A stretch of 64,000 nucleotides of DNA from the NCBI GenBank assembly GCA_905182525.1, contig CAJJBV010000004.1, positions 367,543 through 431,542 of the forward strand, in the 5' to 3' direction. Shown piece after piece: positions 9,467 through 18,166 of the stretch. The notes beneath the pieces were generated by a model that worked only from the letters and a program-made list of their open reading frames with translations, did no database searches and was not told the origin of the DNA. The DNA comes from Cryomorphaceae bacterium. GTDB lineage: Bacteria; Bacteroidota; Bacteroidia; Flavobacteriales_D; Parvicellaceae. How positions within the stretch are numbered: position 1 is the first letter of the stretch; each line of letters begins with the position of its first letter. The translations under genes were made by a program, and so were the position numbers.

Positions 9467-11237
9467 TTTTTTCTAATTTCTTAATTAAATCCTCACTTTT
9501 ATTAAGTGTTTTTTGAGCATCTTCACTTGTAAGTGGACTATACTGTGCCATTTCACAAATATTTAAAATTTCATCCATAGCATTTACATTTTCAATATTA
9601 ATTTTTGATTTCAAAAGAATATCTTTTATTTTTTCCCTACTTAAATCTGAGGGCTTGATCTTGTATTTATTGATTAAATAAATGTTCCAGAGTTTATAAA
9701 TTTCTTTGAAAAAATCAATATTTTCTGTTGTATTAAAGTCTTGAATCATATCATTAAAACCTTTATCAACTTGCTTGATTATCTTTTTTAGTTTGGTTTT
9801 ATCCTTGTCTGTAAACTTTTCTTTATTGCTAATAAGTAAAATAAAAAGCAATAGCAAAGAAGGAAAAGAACCTAAAAACGCCCAATAATAGGTAGTGCCA
9901 AAAATGGGATTGCTAAAGTCATGTAGATTAGTCTTATTTCTAATATGATGAATATTATCACTCATTATCTCTACGTCTTCTTGATCCGTTTTTTTAACTT
10001 TAACTGAAACCCCAGAACTAAGATTGCTATCTCCAGTTGAATTACCCTTATTTACTTTAATTTTTAATGAAGGGTGGCTTAATGTTTTATATTTTTTGCT
10101 ATTAACATCGAAATAACAAAATTCAAATTTTGGAATTTCATAATCCCCATGAAACCTTGGGATTAATAATTGGTGTAACTTTTTTCTTCCTGAAATTCCA
10201 TTGTCACTAGTTTGAATTTTAGATTTTATTTCTTCAGGATATTTTTCTAAATCTTTAGGGAAATTAATTTTGGGAAATTTAAGTTGCTTTAAATTTCCGT
10301 TACCTGAAATTTTAATTTCAAAATCTAATGCCTCATCAACATTTAATTCTTCTTTGCTAATTTTAACACTCATTTTATAGTTTGAACCAACTTGTCCATT
10401 AAAACTTAAAGGTGAATTTGTTGGTAGTTTTTTTACCTTTAAAACTAGATTGTTACTTTTTATAATTTTAGAAGTTCCTCTGTTAAAAAAATCTCTATTG
10501 ATTACAGTTGATACTTCAAATCCTGGAATTATTAGTTTTCCAGATTTTTGAGGCGATACTATTTCTTTTTTTAGAGTAAATACTCTAAATGATATTCCAT
10601 TAATAATTTCTTGCCCTTCTTTCCACTGTTTATTTTTAGGTTCTATAAGTTCAGTCCAAAAATCATTACTCATAGGAAGGTCATAATCAGTTATTTCTAA
10701 ATTTCTTATATGATATGAGGACTGATATATTTTATACTTTAAAAGAATGTTTTCTCCCAAGTAAGGACTTGTTTTTGAACATGTTATTTTAGCAAACAAT
10801 TTACTATTTGTAGAGTTCGAAACTGGCTTAGGACTTGATGTTGAGGTTTTTGAATTTTGTCCTTTTGAAACATTTATAGTAATCTGGTCAGTTGTATAGT
10901 CCTTCCCTTCATAATTGACTTTTATTGATTCTATGAATAATTTACCTGACTTTTTGGGTGCTAAAATGAAAGTAGATTTATATTCATTTTTTGATTCAAA
11001 TTTTCCGTTTATTATCGTTGTTTGACTTGAAGAGCTTGTGAATGGACCTTGACGTATATTAAAATCTTTTAATTTAAGATTGTTTAGTCTTACTCTTTCA
11101 CTAGACTCTACAGTATATCTTACATAATCATCTGAGGATATAGTGTTTTGATCTACATATGCTTTAAATAAAAAATCTTGTCCTTTAAAAATGGTAATTG
11201 ATGATAAAAATAATATGTAAAGTATAATTTTTTTCAT
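9456..11237 (-). CDS. batD: BatD: large envelope protein of the aerotolerance operon
   Basis: A 593-residue protein with a signal peptide (MKKIILYILFLSSITIFKGQ), a long extracytoplasmic region of repeated beta-sandwich segments with the family-typical opening FLFKAYVDQNTISSDDYVRYTV, a membrane helix at about residues 445-468 (YYWAFLGSFPSLLLLFILLI), and a cytoplasmic alpha-helical tail rich in Lys. The order and length match BatD (oxygen tolerance family). It abuts batC and overlaps batE. No catalytic motif is visible. It probably assembles with BatA and BatB in the inner membrane, which is inference from the operon. Confidence 0.9.
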   Translation of the reverse strand: MKKIILYILFLSSITIFKGQDFLFKAYVDQNTISSDDYVRYTVESSERVRLNNLKLKDFNIRQGPFTSSSSQTTIINGKFESKNEYKSTFILAPKKSGKLFIESIKVNYEGKDYTTDQITINVSKGQNSKTSTSSPKPVSNSTNSKLFAKITCSKTSPYLGENILLKYKIYQSSYHIRNLEITDYDLPMSNDFWTELIEPKNKQWKEGQEIINGISFRVFTLKKEIVSPQKSGKLIIPGFEVSTVINRDFFNRGTSKIIKSNNLVLKVKKLPTNSPLSFNGQVGSNYKMSVKISKEELNVDEALDFEIKISGNGNLKQLKFPKINFPKDLEKYPEEIKSKIQTSDNGISGRKKLHQLLIPRFHGDYEIPKFEFCYFDVNSKKYKTLSHPSLKIKVNKGNSTGDSNLSSGVSVKVKKTDQEDVEIMSDNIHHIRNKTNLHDFSNPIFGTTYYWAFLGSFPSLLLLFILLISNKEKFTDKDKTKLKKIIKQVDKGFNDMIQDFNTTENIDFFKEIYKLWNIYLINKYKIKPSDLSREKIKDILLKSKINIENVNAMDEILNICEMAQYSPLTSEDAQKTLNKSEDLIKKLEKNVA

Positions 11238-12083
11238 TTACCAATCCTTAGTCTTACTTTTTTTCTTTTGGTCTCCTTTTTTTCGATTCACTTTTAAAAG
11301 AACTTTTTCTTCATCGGAATTAATAGCATCTAAATTTTTAAGAGCCTGTTCTTTAGTCTCACTTTTTTTCTCTTTATTTTCCTTGTCTTGGTCTTTATTT
11401 TCCTTGTCTTGGTCTTTATTTTCCTTGTCTTGGTCTTTATTTTCCTTGTCTTGGTCTTTATTTTCTTTGTCTTGGTCTTTGTTTTCCTTGTCTTGATCTT
11501 TGTTTTCCTTGTCTTGATCTTTGTTTTCTTTGTCTTGGTCTTTGTTTTCCTTGTCTTGGTCTTTATTTTTCTTGTCTTGGTCTTTGTTTTCTTGATTTTG
11601 CTGGTTTTGAATCAGTTTCATTGCATATGACAAGTTGTATCGAGCATCTTTGTCCTTTGGGTTATACCTAAGTGCTTTTTTATACTCGTTTACAGCATTT
11701 TCTAAAAAATCTCCACTTGGGGGTTGACCTTTTTCGTTCATTTCTTTAGCATATTCGGTAAGGTAAGAATTGCCTATATTATAATGCGCTTTGGATTTAT
11801 CATCTATATTTTCGGACTTGTATATATAGTTATTAAAATTTTCTCTTGCACTTTCAAAATCTCCTGACATAAAAGAAGCATTTCCATTATTATATATGGC
11901 ATTTAAATTTGTTTCATCAGATGAAATTGAGCCTTTGTAACTAGCTTCTGACTTTTTAAAATCTCCTTTTTTATATGCATCATTTCCTTCCTTTAATTCT
12001 AATTTACTTTCTAGTGACTGACAAACAAAATTTCCAGAAAGAGATAATACAAAGAGAATTAATATATATTTTACAATTTTCAT
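11238..12083 (-). CDS. batC: BatC: TPR protein with a charged heptad-repeat tail
   Basis: A 281-residue protein with a signal peptide (MKIVKYILILFVLSLSGNFVCQ), three TPR motifs (about residues 35-155: NDAYKKGDFKKSEASYKG, YNNGNASFMSGDFESAREN, AVNEYKKALRYNPKDKDARYNL), then a low-complexity tail of ten NKDQDK(E/K) heptads encoded by a 21-bp tandem array, and a basic C-terminus. TPR plus a long charged linker is usual for BatC, but a nearly pure 7-residue repeat is notable. Copy number could change in frame by slippage. It overlaps batB by 4 bases (ATGA). Confidence 0.88.
   Translation of the reverse strand: MKIVKYILILFVLSLSGNFVCQSLESKLELKEGNDAYKKGDFKKSEASYKGSISSDETNLNAIYNNGNASFMSGDFESARENFNNYIYKSENIDDKSKAHYNIGNSYLTEYAKEMNEKGQPPSGDFLENAVNEYKKALRYNPKDKDARYNLSYAMKLIQNQQNQENKDQDKKNKDQDKENKDQDKENKDQDKENKDQDKENKDQDKENKDQDKENKDQDKENKDQDKENKDQDKENKEKKSETKEQALKNLDAINSDEEKVLLKVNRKKGDQKKKSKTKDW
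11383..11592. repeat. 21-bp in-frame tandem array in batC, ten copies
   Basis: Ten copies of a 21-base unit, TTGTCTTGGTCTTTATTTTCC on the plus strand with minor variants (TTGTCTTGATC and TTTG forms), encode the NKDQDKE heptads of BatC on the minus strand. The unit is a multiple of three, so gain or loss of copies keeps the frame. The array also leaves a long shadow frame on the plus strand, which is not a gene. Confidence 0.95.
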
Positions 12084-13240
12084 TTAAATAGAATTAATTG
12101 ATCATCAATTTTACCTCTTTTTTCAAACATTAAAAAATCTAAAAATAATAACAATAAGCCTGGAAACAAAAACCACTGAAATTGGTCATCATAGGTAGAA
12201 AATCTATCTTTTTTTAATGAAGATTTTTCAATTTTATTAATTCTATCTAAGATTTTCCTTAGATCTAGGTTTAGACCTCTTGTTTTTGTATATGTTCCAT
12301 TTCCAGCTTCCGCGATTTGAATTAAATTTTGCTCATTTAATTTTGTAAGAACTGTTGTTTCGTCTTTGTCTTTTTTAATTCCAACTTTCTTTCCGTTTCT
12401 TATAATAGGAATTGGAACTCCTTTGTCAGACCCCATTCCAACAGCACAAATAACAACCCCATTTTCACTTGCTTCACTGGCAGCATTTACTGCCATTTCT
12501 TCATGATCTTCCCCATCAGAAATTATAATTATAGCTTTATTTGTTTTTCTCTCTTCATTGAATGAACTCATACACAATTCTATAGCATTTCCAATATCTG
12601 TTCCTTGGGACGAAATCATATCTGATCCTATGCTTTTAAGAAAAAGTTTAGCAACTTGATAATCAGGTGTAAGCGGAAGCTGTTTGTAAGCTTCACCAGC
12701 AAAAACTACTATCCCAACGTGGTCTCCTTTTAATTCGGTCAATAATTTACCAATGGCTAATTTTGCAATATCTAATCTGTTGTAATCTGGAACTAAATCT
12801 TCCGCCATCATACTCTTACTTATGTCTAATGCAATCATGATGTCTATACCTTTAGAGACTACTGTCCTTTCATTTTCGCCATATTGAGGATTTGCAGCTG
12901 CAATAATTAGTAGACCAACAGATATTCTAAATATAAAATATTTAATAGTAGATCTATTATTTGAAAACCCATTGAAAATTTTACTTAATGTATTTATTTC
13001 AGCAAAATTAAAAATTGCTCTTCTTTTCCATATTTTATTTCTTATCCAAAATATATTTAAAAGAACTATAACAGTAAATAGCCAAAGAATACTAGGATAC
13101 TCAAATCTAAATTCTTTTACATTTAAACTTAGATATTGGTAAATTGAAAGTGTAGCCAACCAAAATACTAGTTCTAAAATTAGTAGTGCAATTACAGCGC
13201 TTGATGTTTTGAAGTAATATTTTTTCTTAATGTAAGTCAT
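12080..13240 (-). CDS. batB: BatB: von Willebrand factor A membrane protein
   Basis: A 386-residue protein with two N-terminal membrane helices (about residues 12-40 and 50-68), a third near 100-118, a VWA domain carrying the MIDAS motif DISKS in IMIALDISKSMMAED, and a final membrane helix (WFLFPGLLLLFLDFLMF). MIDAS residues bind a divalent metal and mediate protein contacts. It overlaps batA and batC by 4 bases each, which indicates translational coupling. BatA and BatB are close paralogues and probably act together at the inner membrane facing the periplasm. Confidence 0.92.
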   Translation of the reverse strand: MTYIKKKYYFKTSSAVIALLILELVFWLATLSIYQYLSLNVKEFRFEYPSILWLFTVIVLLNIFWIRNKIWKRRAIFNFAEINTLSKIFNGFSNNRSTIKYFIFRISVGLLIIAAANPQYGENERTVVSKGIDIMIALDISKSMMAEDLVPDYNRLDIAKLAIGKLLTELKGDHVGIVVFAGEAYKQLPLTPDYQVAKLFLKSIGSDMISSQGTDIGNAIELCMSSFNEERKTNKAIIIISDGEDHEEMAVNAASEASENGVVICAVGMGSDKGVPIPIIRNGKKVGIKKDKDETTVLTKLNEQNLIQIAEAGNGTYTKTRGLNLDLRKILDRINKIEKSSLKKDRFSTYDDQFQWFLFPGLLLLFLDFLMFEKRGKIDDQLILFK

Positions 13241-14262
13241 GAAATACTTGGCATAAAATATTTTGAAATAAAAAATTCAAATAATAAAAAACCTAAACCA
13301 AGAAGAATAAAAATATGCGCCTTTTCAGGTAAATCAATATCGTACTCGATTGTCTTAATTTTAGCTTTTTCTAACTCGTTTATTTCTTTGTAAACTTCCT
13401 TAAGCTTATTATTGTCGGTAGCTCTAAAATATTTTCCGCCTGTTTGTAAAGCAATTGATTTAAGTGTTGATTCATCAATTTCAACATCTACAAAATCATA
13501 AATATATTTTCCAGTAAATGGGTCAATTGCTACAGGTGTTTTAGCTTTTCCGTTAGTACCTACACCAATGGTATAAACTCTAATGTTAAATTCTTTTGCT
13601 ATTTCTGTTGCATTTAATGGATGGATTTTACCATGGGTGTTAACACCATCGGTAAGAAGAATGATTACTTTACTTGGAGCTTCACTTTCTCTTAACCTAT
13701 TTATTGCTGTTGCAAGTCCCATCCCAATTGCTGTTCCTTGTTCTACAATTCCTTGTTCTGCTGATTCTATTAATTCAACTAATATTTCTCTATCAGATGT
13801 TAATGGACATTGAGTATATGCTTCACCTTCAAAAATAACTAAACCAACTCTATCGTTTTTTCGATCTTTAACAAACTCTTTTGCTAAATCTTTTGATGCC
13901 TCAAATCTATTTGGTGAAAAATCTTTGGCCAACATACTTCCAGAAGCATCCATAGAAATAATAATGTCTATTCCTTCTTTAAAAAGTTCAGTTTCTGAAT
14001 GAGATTCCATAGCTATTTGTGGTCGAGCCATAGCAATAATTATTAAGCTAATTCCAATTAATTTTGCCGCAAAACTGAAATGCTGAAAAATGAATGACCA
14101 ATTATCAGAAATTCCGTCAAAAAAAGTTAAACTAGAAATTTTTAAAGTTTCATTTTTTTTAGAATAGAAAAAATAATATGCAATGAATGAAATTGGAATA
14201 ATCATTAGCATCCAAAGTGCCCATGGATCATTGAATTGATATTTACTTAACAAATTATTCAT
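13237..14262 (-). CDS. batA: BatA: von Willebrand factor A membrane protein
   Basis: A VWA-domain protein with membrane helices near the N-terminus (WALWMLMIIPISFIAYYFFY) and at the C-terminus, and a perfect MIDAS motif DASGS in IIISMDASGSMLAKDF, followed by the conserved TDGVNTHG strand. The upstream frame could begin at 14286, but the ATG at 14262 (MNNLLSKYQF) gives the length usual for BatA (341 residues) and only an 8-base overlap with the preceding gene. Part of the Bat complex candidate; function in oxygen or stress tolerance is known only from operon-level genetics in other Bacteroidota. Confidence 0.92.
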   Translation of the reverse strand: MNNLLSKYQFNDPWALWMLMIIPISFIAYYFFYSKKNETLKISSLTFFDGISDNWSFIFQHFSFAAKLIGISLIIIAMARPQIAMESHSETELFKEGIDIIISMDASGSMLAKDFSPNRFEASKDLAKEFVKDRKNDRVGLVIFEGEAYTQCPLTSDREILVELIESAEQGIVEQGTAIGMGLATAINRLRESEAPSKVIILLTDGVNTHGKIHPLNATEIAKEFNIRVYTIGVGTNGKAKTPVAIDPFTGKYIYDFVDVEIDESTLKSIALQTGGKYFRATDNNKLKEVYKEINELEKAKIKTIEYDIDLPEKAHIFILLGLGFLLFEFFISKYFMPSIS

Positions 14263-15223
14263 TTTCAATAACCAAATTTTTCTCAATATTTAAATCTAAT
14301 CTCTCACTTTCAATCAATTCTTTTAGAGTAATAATAGCTCTTAGATTATCTTTTTCTAATGATTTTAACTTAGCAAACTTTACGCCGTCAGATATTTCAA
14401 AAAATCTAATTAATTCAGAAAGATATTTTTTTGGAATAGAAGCCCATTTTAAACTTTCTAAAATTTCAGCACTTGTTTTTTCAAAAGTTTTAATTTCATA
14501 TCTATATTCTAAAAATTCCCATAATACTGTTGATAATTCACTGTAGTATTTTTTAAAATGTCCATTTTCCCAGTATTTTTTTTCCTCAATAGCATTTAGA
14601 TTTTTTAGCAATGTAATTTCTATTGGAATACTAGGTGTAGTAACTAAATTAGTTTTCTTTTTATAATATTTTTTAATTATATATATTACTAAAATTGTAA
14701 TACAAAGTATTAATAATATCCATAGTCCATATTCTTTAAAAAAGTAAATGATATACTCGTACCAAAAAATTGAAACTTCTCTTATAGGTTTTATTTCTTT
14801 AATAGATGCTTTTTCATCAATTTCATCAAGGGTTACAATAAAATTTAGTGAATTAGAAAACAACTTCTTTGAATTGAAATACGCAACACTTGGAGGTAAG
14901 GTATAGCTTCCAGAATCAAAATTTGCAATAGTAAAGTTTTGCGAAAATGAAATAAAAAATTCTCCATTTTCGTTTTCATACGATGATTTTTCTAAACCAC
15001 TTTTCTCCCAAAGTTCCCAATTATTTCCTATTGAATCTCCACCATTAGTCAATTGGAATTCCACACTGTCAATTAATTGGCTAGAAGGAAATTTAAATTC
15101 TAATTTCACATTTGTAGTTTCACCAATAACTATTTTATTTTTGGATGCTTTTGTTGTGAAGTCAATATTTTGACAGAACATACCAAACGGAATAAAAAGT
15201 AATATGTAGCCTAGATACTTCAA
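14255..15223 (-). CDS. Bat-operon membrane protein between DUF58 and batA, probable TTG start
   Basis: A protein of about 322 residues with a signal peptide (LKYLGYILLFIPFGMFCQ), a beta-rich periplasmic domain, one membrane helix (WILLILCITILVIYIIKKYYKKK) and a cytoplasmic helical tail that resembles the DUF4381-like proteins in this operon position. An ATG at 15274 would overlap the DUF58 gene by 55 bases and put extra residues before the signal peptide. A TTG at 15223 whose TG is shared with the DUF58 TGA stop (TTGA) gives a clean signal peptide and a coupled start, so I chose it. Function unknown; it is a constant neighbour of moxR and bat genes. Confidence 0.75.
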   Translation of the reverse strand: MKYLGYILLFIPFGMFCQNIDFTTKASKNKIVIGETTNVKLEFKFPSSQLIDSVEFQLTNGGDSIGNNWELWEKSGLEKSSYENENGEFFISFSQNFTIANFDSGSYTLPPSVAYFNSKKLFSNSLNFIVTLDEIDEKASIKEIKPIREVSIFWYEYIIYFFKEYGLWILLILCITILVIYIIKKYYKKKTNLVTTPSIPIEITLLKNLNAIEEKKYWENGHFKKYYSELSTVLWEFLEYRYEIKTFEKTSAEILESLKWASIPKKYLSELIRFFEISDGVKFAKLKSLEKDNLRAIITLKELIESERLDLNIEKNLVIENE

Positions 15224-16083
15224 CGTTTTTTGAAAAGATTCATTAGAGGCTGGATATATCCCGATTGAATGCAAATATTTGCGTGATCTACTTTTGATTT
15301 TTTAAATACCTCAAGTACATTATGTTCTCTGGAAAGAGCATTGTTGTAGTAAATTTCTCTCACTCTTTTTTTACCAGTATTTATCCATTTTTTCTGCCCA
15401 GTTTCTCCATCTTCAAAAAGAGTATTTCCAGTATTTGGTAATTCTTTTTCGCGTTTGTCAAATATTCTAAGTGCTATCAAGTCATGCTTTTTAGCTGTGA
15501 TTTTTAATGCGTTTTCTAAGTTATTTTCAATAAAATCTGATATTATAAAGGCTATGGCTCTTTTTTTTACTAAGTTGTTAAAGTGTTGAACAACTTCTGC
15601 AATATTAGTTAAGTTTGATTTTGGCTTAAATTCAATAAGTTCTCTAATTATTCTTAAAATATGTTTTCTTCCCTTTTTTGGTGGTATATAGAGTTCAATT
15701 TGGTCAGAAAATAAAATTGCTCCAATTTTATCGTTGTTTTGCGTCGCAGAAAATGCTAAAACTGCACCTATTTCCGCTATAAATTCTCTTTTTAAAAGTT
15801 CATTAGATCCAAACGATTCTGAACCAGAAATATCAACTAAAAGCATTACAGTAAGTTCTCTTTCTTCTTCAAAAACTTTAACGTATGGCTCATTAAATCT
15901 AGCTGTTACATTCCAATCAATGGTTCTTATTTCGTCGCCAGGAATATAATTCCTTACTTCTGAAAATGCCATTCCTCTCCCTTTAAATGCAGAATGGTAT
16001 TCGCCTGAGAAAACTTGTTTAGAGAGACCTTTGGTTTTGATCTCTATTTTCCTTACTTTTTTTAATAATTCGCTAGTTTCCAA
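15220..16083 (-). CDS. DUF58 domain protein (VWA-like) of the MoxR-Bat operon
   Basis: A 287-residue soluble protein with the DUF58 core (SAFKGRGMAFSEVRNYIPGDEIRTIDWNVTARFNEPYVKVFEEE) and a VWA-like fold with the MIDAS-type motif DISGS in VMLLVDISGSESFG. DUF58 proteins accompany MoxR AAA+ ATPases almost universally and are thought to be their partner or client. It starts 14 bases after moxR stops and shares its stop with the next start. No membrane segment is seen, so it is probably cytoplasmic. Confidence 0.93.
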   Translation of the reverse strand: METSELLKKVRKIEIKTKGLSKQVFSGEYHSAFKGRGMAFSEVRNYIPGDEIRTIDWNVTARFNEPYVKVFEEERELTVMLLVDISGSESFGSNELLKREFIAEIGAVLAFSATQNNDKIGAILFSDQIELYIPPKKGRKHILRIIRELIEFKPKSNLTNIAEVVQHFNNLVKKRAIAFIISDFIENNLENALKITAKKHDLIALRIFDKREKELPNTGNTLFEDGETGQKKWINTGKKRVREIYYNNALSREHNVLEVFKKSKVDHANICIQSGYIQPLMNLFKKR

Positions 16084-16097
16084 TATTAATAAAACTG

Positions 16098-17120
16098 TTA
16101 AGGAACTTCAACCCTATTTAAAATGGTAGTAATCACATTCTCGGTGCTGATATTTTCAGCCTCTGCTTCATAGGAAAGTCCAATTCTATGTCTGAGTACA
16201 TCAAAAGATACTGCTCTAACATCTTCAGGAATTACATAACCCCTTTTTTTCAAAAAAGCATATGCCTTTGCAGCACTTGCTAGTGAAATACTTGCTCGGG
16301 GAGAACCGCCAAATGAAATAAAATGTTTGATTTCGTCTAATTGATAATGCTCTGGTTCTCTAGTAGCGTATACTATATCTACAATATATTTTTCAATTTT
16401 TTCATCCATATAAATCATTTTCACAATTTCTCTTGCTTTAATAATTTGTTTAGGATCTACTACTTTTTTTGGTGTTGGAAATCCTTCAATCGAAACATTT
16501 GCCCTGACAATTAATTTTTCTTCTTCTCTATTTGGATAAGGAAGAACTACTTTTAACATAAACCTATCTATTTGTGCTTCAGGAAGTGGGTATGTTCCTT
16601 CTTGCTCTATTGGGTTTTGTGTGGCCATTACTAAAAATGGTTCAGGAAGTTTATAAGTTGTATCTCCAATAGTAATTTGTCTTTCTTGCATTGCTTCAAG
16701 TAAAGCACTTTGAACTTTAGCAGGAGCACGGTTAATTTCATCAGCTAATATGAAGTTTGAAAATAAAGGTCCTTTTTTGGAAATAAATTCTTCTTTCTTC
16801 TGATTGTAAATCATTGTTCCCAATAAATCCGCAGGTAATAAGTCTGGTGTAAATTGTATTCTTTTAAAATCAACATCAATCACTTTTGACAAAGTGCTTA
16901 TCGCCAGTGTCTTAGCCAATCCTGGAACCCCCTCTAAAAGTATGTGTCCATTTGAAAGAAGACCTATAAGAAGACTTTCTACCATGTGTTTTTGGCCAAT
17001 AATTACTTTGCCAATTTCCATATTAAGCAAATCAATAAATCCACTTTCTTTTTCAATTAATTCGTTAATTTTACTTATATCAACATTATTAACTGTAATA
17101 TTTGTATCCTGATTTTCCAT
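16098..17120 (-). CDS. moxR: MoxR-family AAA+ ATPase
   Basis: A 340-residue AAA+ protein with Walker A GVPGLAKT (residues 64-71), Walker B and sensor residues in FILADEINRAPAKVQSALLEAMQERQ, the sensor-1 strand MATQNPIEQEGTYPLPEAQIDRF and the C-terminal lid with SPRAS (sensor 2). MoxR proteins act as chaperones that mature VWA-containing partners; here the partners would be the DUF58, BatA and BatB proteins. It is the first gene of the operon, after a 129-base divergent gap that includes a 14-bp AT-rich palindrome (17129-17142) of uncertain meaning. Confidence 0.95.
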   Translation of the reverse strand: MENQDTNITVNNVDISKINELIEKESGFIDLLNMEIGKVIIGQKHMVESLLIGLLSNGHILLEGVPGLAKTLAISTLSKVIDVDFKRIQFTPDLLPADLLGTMIYNQKKEEFISKKGPLFSNFILADEINRAPAKVQSALLEAMQERQITIGDTTYKLPEPFLVMATQNPIEQEGTYPLPEAQIDRFMLKVVLPYPNREEEKLIVRANVSIEGFPTPKKVVDPKQIIKAREIVKMIYMDEKIEKYIVDIVYATREPEHYQLDEIKHFISFGGSPRASISLASAAKAYAFLKKRGYVIPEDVRAVSFDVLRHRIGLSYEAEAENISTENVITTILNRVEVP

Positions 17121-17238
17121 TTATATCAACTTTAATTAAAGTAAAAATCAACAATCTTTTAAAAATCAAAAAAATACCACTGTTAATATATGTTAACTAA
17201 ATTTTCAATTTTGTTAATTATTAATTGATTTTGAAATT

Positions 17239-17246
17239 TACATTTG
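17239..17246 (+). promoter_or_regulatory. Candidate -7 element TAcaTTTG close to the NTP pyrophosphatase start
   Basis: TACATTTG fits the Bacteroidota TAnnTTTG consensus and ends only three bases before the ATG at 17250. If used, transcription would begin at or within the start codon, giving a leaderless mRNA or pointing to a later start. No well-spaced -33 TTTG is visible, so this may be chance in AT-rich sequence. Confidence 0.25.
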
Positions 17247-17249
17247 CAT

Positions 17250-17654
17250 ATGGAAAATGATTTAAAATTAATTGAATGCATTAATGCAGTTGAAGAATTT
17301 CATAATTCTTTTGGTATTTCTAATGAGTATAGTCCAGTGTCTGAAATTTCAGAAAAAGATTTCTTACTTAGGTACAATCTAATGAAGGAAGAAAATGAAG
17401 AATATTTACAAGCTGCAAAAGAAGGCGATCTTACTGAAATTGCAGATGCTTTGGGAGATATGCTTTATATACTTTGTGGCTCTATTTTAAAACACGGTTT
17501 ACAAAACAAAATGGAAAGTGTCTTTAAAGAAATTCAAAGAAGTAATATGAGTAAGTTAGATGTAAACGGAAAACCAATATATAGAGAAGATGGGAAAATT
17601 TTAAAATCAGACTTATACTTCAAGCCCAACATTGAAAATATTTTAAAATCTTAA
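17250..17654 (+). CDS. All-alpha NTP pyrophosphatase (MazG/phosphoribosyl-ATP pyrophosphohydrolase-like)
   Basis: A 134-residue all-alpha protein. The metal-binding pattern EExxE...ExxD is visible as KEENEEYLQAAKEGDLTEIADALGDMLYILCG, the hallmark of the MazG/HisE/dUTPase-2 fold. Such enzymes hydrolyse NTPs to NMPs and pyrophosphate, often as housecleaning. The C-terminal part (VNGKPIYREDGKILKSDLYFKPN) matches the subgroup found in phages and Bacteroidota that is annotated as phosphoribosyl-ATP pyrophosphohydrolase-like, but a histidine-pathway role is unlikely since no his genes are near. An in-frame TTG lies two codons earlier; the ATG is preferred. Its stop overlaps the ribH stop on the other strand. 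Confidence 0.8.
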   Translation: MENDLKLIECINAVEEFHNSFGISNEYSPVSEISEKDFLLRYNLMKEENEEYLQAAKEGDLTEIADALGDMLYILCGSILKHGLQNKMESVFKEIQRSNMSKLDVNGKPIYREDGKILKSDLYFKPNIENILKS

Positions 17655-18166
17655 AATCCTATTTGTTTATCTGGACTAGAAATATCTAGGTTTAGTTCAA
17701 TCATTTTTAGACAAGATATTGCGCATTCAGTTCCTTTATTGCCATGTTTTCCACCTGATCTATCCAAAGATTGCTGTTCGTTTTGGTCCGTTAAAACACA
17801 AAATGTTGTAGGTTTATTATATCTTAACCCAACATTCATTATTCCATTAGTAGCTCCTTGACATACATAATCGAAATGTTTTGTTTCCCCTTGAATAACA
17901 CATCCAATACATATTACACCATTAACCAAGTTTTTCTCGAAAAGATATTGGGCACCTAGTGGGAGCTCAAATGTTCCAGGAACATATTTTACGATAATAT
18001 TTTCAGATAAAATTTTTGAATTTTCTAAAGCTTTTTGCGCACCCTTAAGTAACCGTTGAGTAATCTTATCATTCCACTGGGAGACAACGATTCCAATTTT
18101 CAATTTGCTAGGATTAGATACTGAAAATAGATTTTCTCTCGATAGGTTTTTACCAGCTGAAGCCAT
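17651..18166 (-). CDS. ribH: 6,7-dimethyl-8-ribityllumazine synthase
   Basis: A 171-residue lumazine synthase with the conserved segments VSQWNDKITQRLLKGA, YVPGTFELPLGAQ, CIGCVIQGETKHFDYVC (catalytic-loop His), GLRYNKPTTFCVLTDQNEQQSLDRSGGKHGNKG. It condenses 5-amino-6-ribitylaminouracil with 3,4-dihydroxybutanone phosphate in riboflavin synthesis, usually as a 60-mer or pentamer. The start codon touches the stop of the upstream TPR gene, so the two are co-transcribed; this TPR-ribH pairing looks like chance operon packing, not a pathway link. Confidence 0.96.
   Translation of the reverse strand: MASAGKNLSRENLFSVSNPSKLKIGIVVSQWNDKITQRLLKGAQKALENSKILSENIIVKYVPGTFELPLGAQYLFEKNLVNGVICIGCVIQGETKHFDYVCQGATNGIMNVGLRYNKPTTFCVLTDQNEQQSLDRSGGKHGNKGTECAISCLKMIELNLDISSPDKQIGF

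Noticed and set aside
11388..11630. Plus-strand frame coding for a very hydrophobic Phe/Leu/Val repeat
   Set aside because: It is the reverse reading of the batC heptad array; it has no leader, and the minus-strand gene is well supported.
17129..17142. ACTTTAATTAAAGT palindrome before moxR as an operator
   Set aside because: Pure AT-rich palindromes of this length are expected by chance at this base composition, and it has no known regulator nearby; it is mentioned only under moxR.
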